NCBI GenBank assembly: GCA_017871115.1
Contig: JAFCIZ010000005.1
Location: 4,457,501-4,521,500, forward strand
Length of the DNA: 64,000 bases
From: Cunninghamella blakesleeana
Taxonomy: Eukaryota > Mucoromycota > Mucoromycetes > Mucorales > Cunninghamellaceae
Direction of reading: 5' to 3'
Numbering within the stretch: the first letter of the stretch is position 1; each line of letters starts with the position of its first letter. Below are positions 63,458 to 64,000 of the stretch, in pieces. The notes under the pieces were generated by a model. The model searched no databases. It worked only from the letters and a program-made list of their open reading frames with translations, and was not told where the DNA came from. Made by a program: the position numbers and the translations under genes.

Positions 63458-64000
63458 ATTAAAAATAATAATAAAAATAATAACCATATTCATCATAGTG
63501 ATCTTCTTCATGATCAAGATGATACCTTATTTACAATGGATGATATGGATCATATGATTGATTATAATACTAATAATAAAAATAATATTAAAAGTAATGA
63601 TACAAATGAACTATCCGCTACAACAACTACCACTACCACTCTTCATCACCACCAACTCACAGATTCATTACCAACCACACCAATTCAGCATCCTATATCC
63701 ACTTCACCTCCTACCCACGTGATTGATTTTGAACCTCCATTAGTGGTTGACGATTCTTCTCTCCGACATGCTCCGACCAATACTTGGGCGACAAGACAAA
63801 CGCCAGATAATCCATGGTCCTTTCAAATCTATCAAAGAGATTTACAAAAAATTCAACAACATGCCAAAGATTCTTCCATGCTAACAACAACGGGGACAGC
63901 AACGGATGATCATATTAAACAATTCATTTTATTAGAAGATTTAACGGATGGGGTTAATTATCCTTGTGTTTTGGATTTAAAAATGGGAACTCGTCAATAT
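62450..64000 (+). CDS. KCS1: Inositol hexakisphosphate kinase (Kcs1/IP6K), cut by right edge
   Basis: Makes inositol pyrophosphates from IP6. One open frame of 517 codons runs in phase to the last base. Start at ATG 62450, preceded by a T/C tract. LLPFDNQVGGHASLFRFSKRTICKPVSKKEQLFYEHLE and LGVINVTYRY are the family's N-lobe. At the edge, LEDLTDGVNYPCVLDLKMGTRQY carries the catalytic PxxxDxKxG motif of inositol polyphosphate kinases. Between these lies an insert of roughly 300 residues of Asn/His/Ser/Thr-rich disorder, including an (AAT)-encoded Asn run and PPPPPP. Yeast Kcs1 also has a large disordered region, but before the kinase rather than within it. The C-lobe is outside the window. Confidence 0.95.

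Overview
The window is nuclear DNA of a very AT-rich fungus, by my reading an early-diverging 'zygomycete' (Mucoromycota-like) genome. Almost every gene is broken by short introns of about 70-150 bases with GTAAGT-like donors and TTTATAG-like acceptors. Fungus-typical genes (DASH subunit ASK1, OPI1, RCK2/SRK1-type kinase, DUF1769 protein, CSC1-type channel) sit beside genes many yeasts have lost (neurochondrin, DHX35, a ZMAT5/U11-U12 20K homologue, a TDRD3-like OB-fold protein). The genus assignment is inference; no rDNA or other marker is present.

I reconstructed 26 protein-coding genes by joining exons and checking reading phase across every junction. Left to right: DHX35 (partial, -), neurochondrin (+), a small unknown ORF (-), RBX1 (+), FMP32/MCUR1 family (-), ZMAT5 (-), OPI1 (+), RPL7 (-) with an intronic box C/D snoRNA, TDRD3-like (+), RCK2/SRK1-like kinase (-), ASK1 (-), IQGAP (-, 17 exons), class IV aminotransferase-like (+), DUF1769 (-), CSC1/OSCA-like channel (+), FKBP-TPR (+), V-ATPase subunit H (-), Fpg/Nei DNA glycosylase (-), inorganic pyrophosphatase (+), homeodomain factor (-), BUD13 (-), SAS10/UTP3 (+), old yellow enzyme (+), coatomer beta' (-), an uncharacterised mitochondrial protein (+), and KCS1-type inositol hexakisphosphate kinase (+, runs off the right edge).

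The genes do not form a pathway cluster. The loose themes are RNA processing and ribosome biogenesis (DHX35, ZMAT5, BUD13, SAS10, RPL7 with its snoRNA, TDRD3-like), cell division and cytoskeleton (IQGAP, ASK1, RBX1), and inositol/lipid signalling (OPI1, KCS1). Gene-free stretches are AT-rich with homopolymers (T runs of 41 and 62), microsatellites and one pair of diverged inverted repeats about 14 kb apart. I saw no tRNA, rRNA, CRISPR array or intact transposon.

I found no convincing new multi-gene system. The best leads are the RPL7 intronic snoRNA and the second structured element in the same gene, the 9-base in-frame microexon of IQGAP, the old yellow enzyme that has lost its ligand-binding His, the minor-spliceosome protein homologue, and the two convergent genes whose stop codons are two bases apart.
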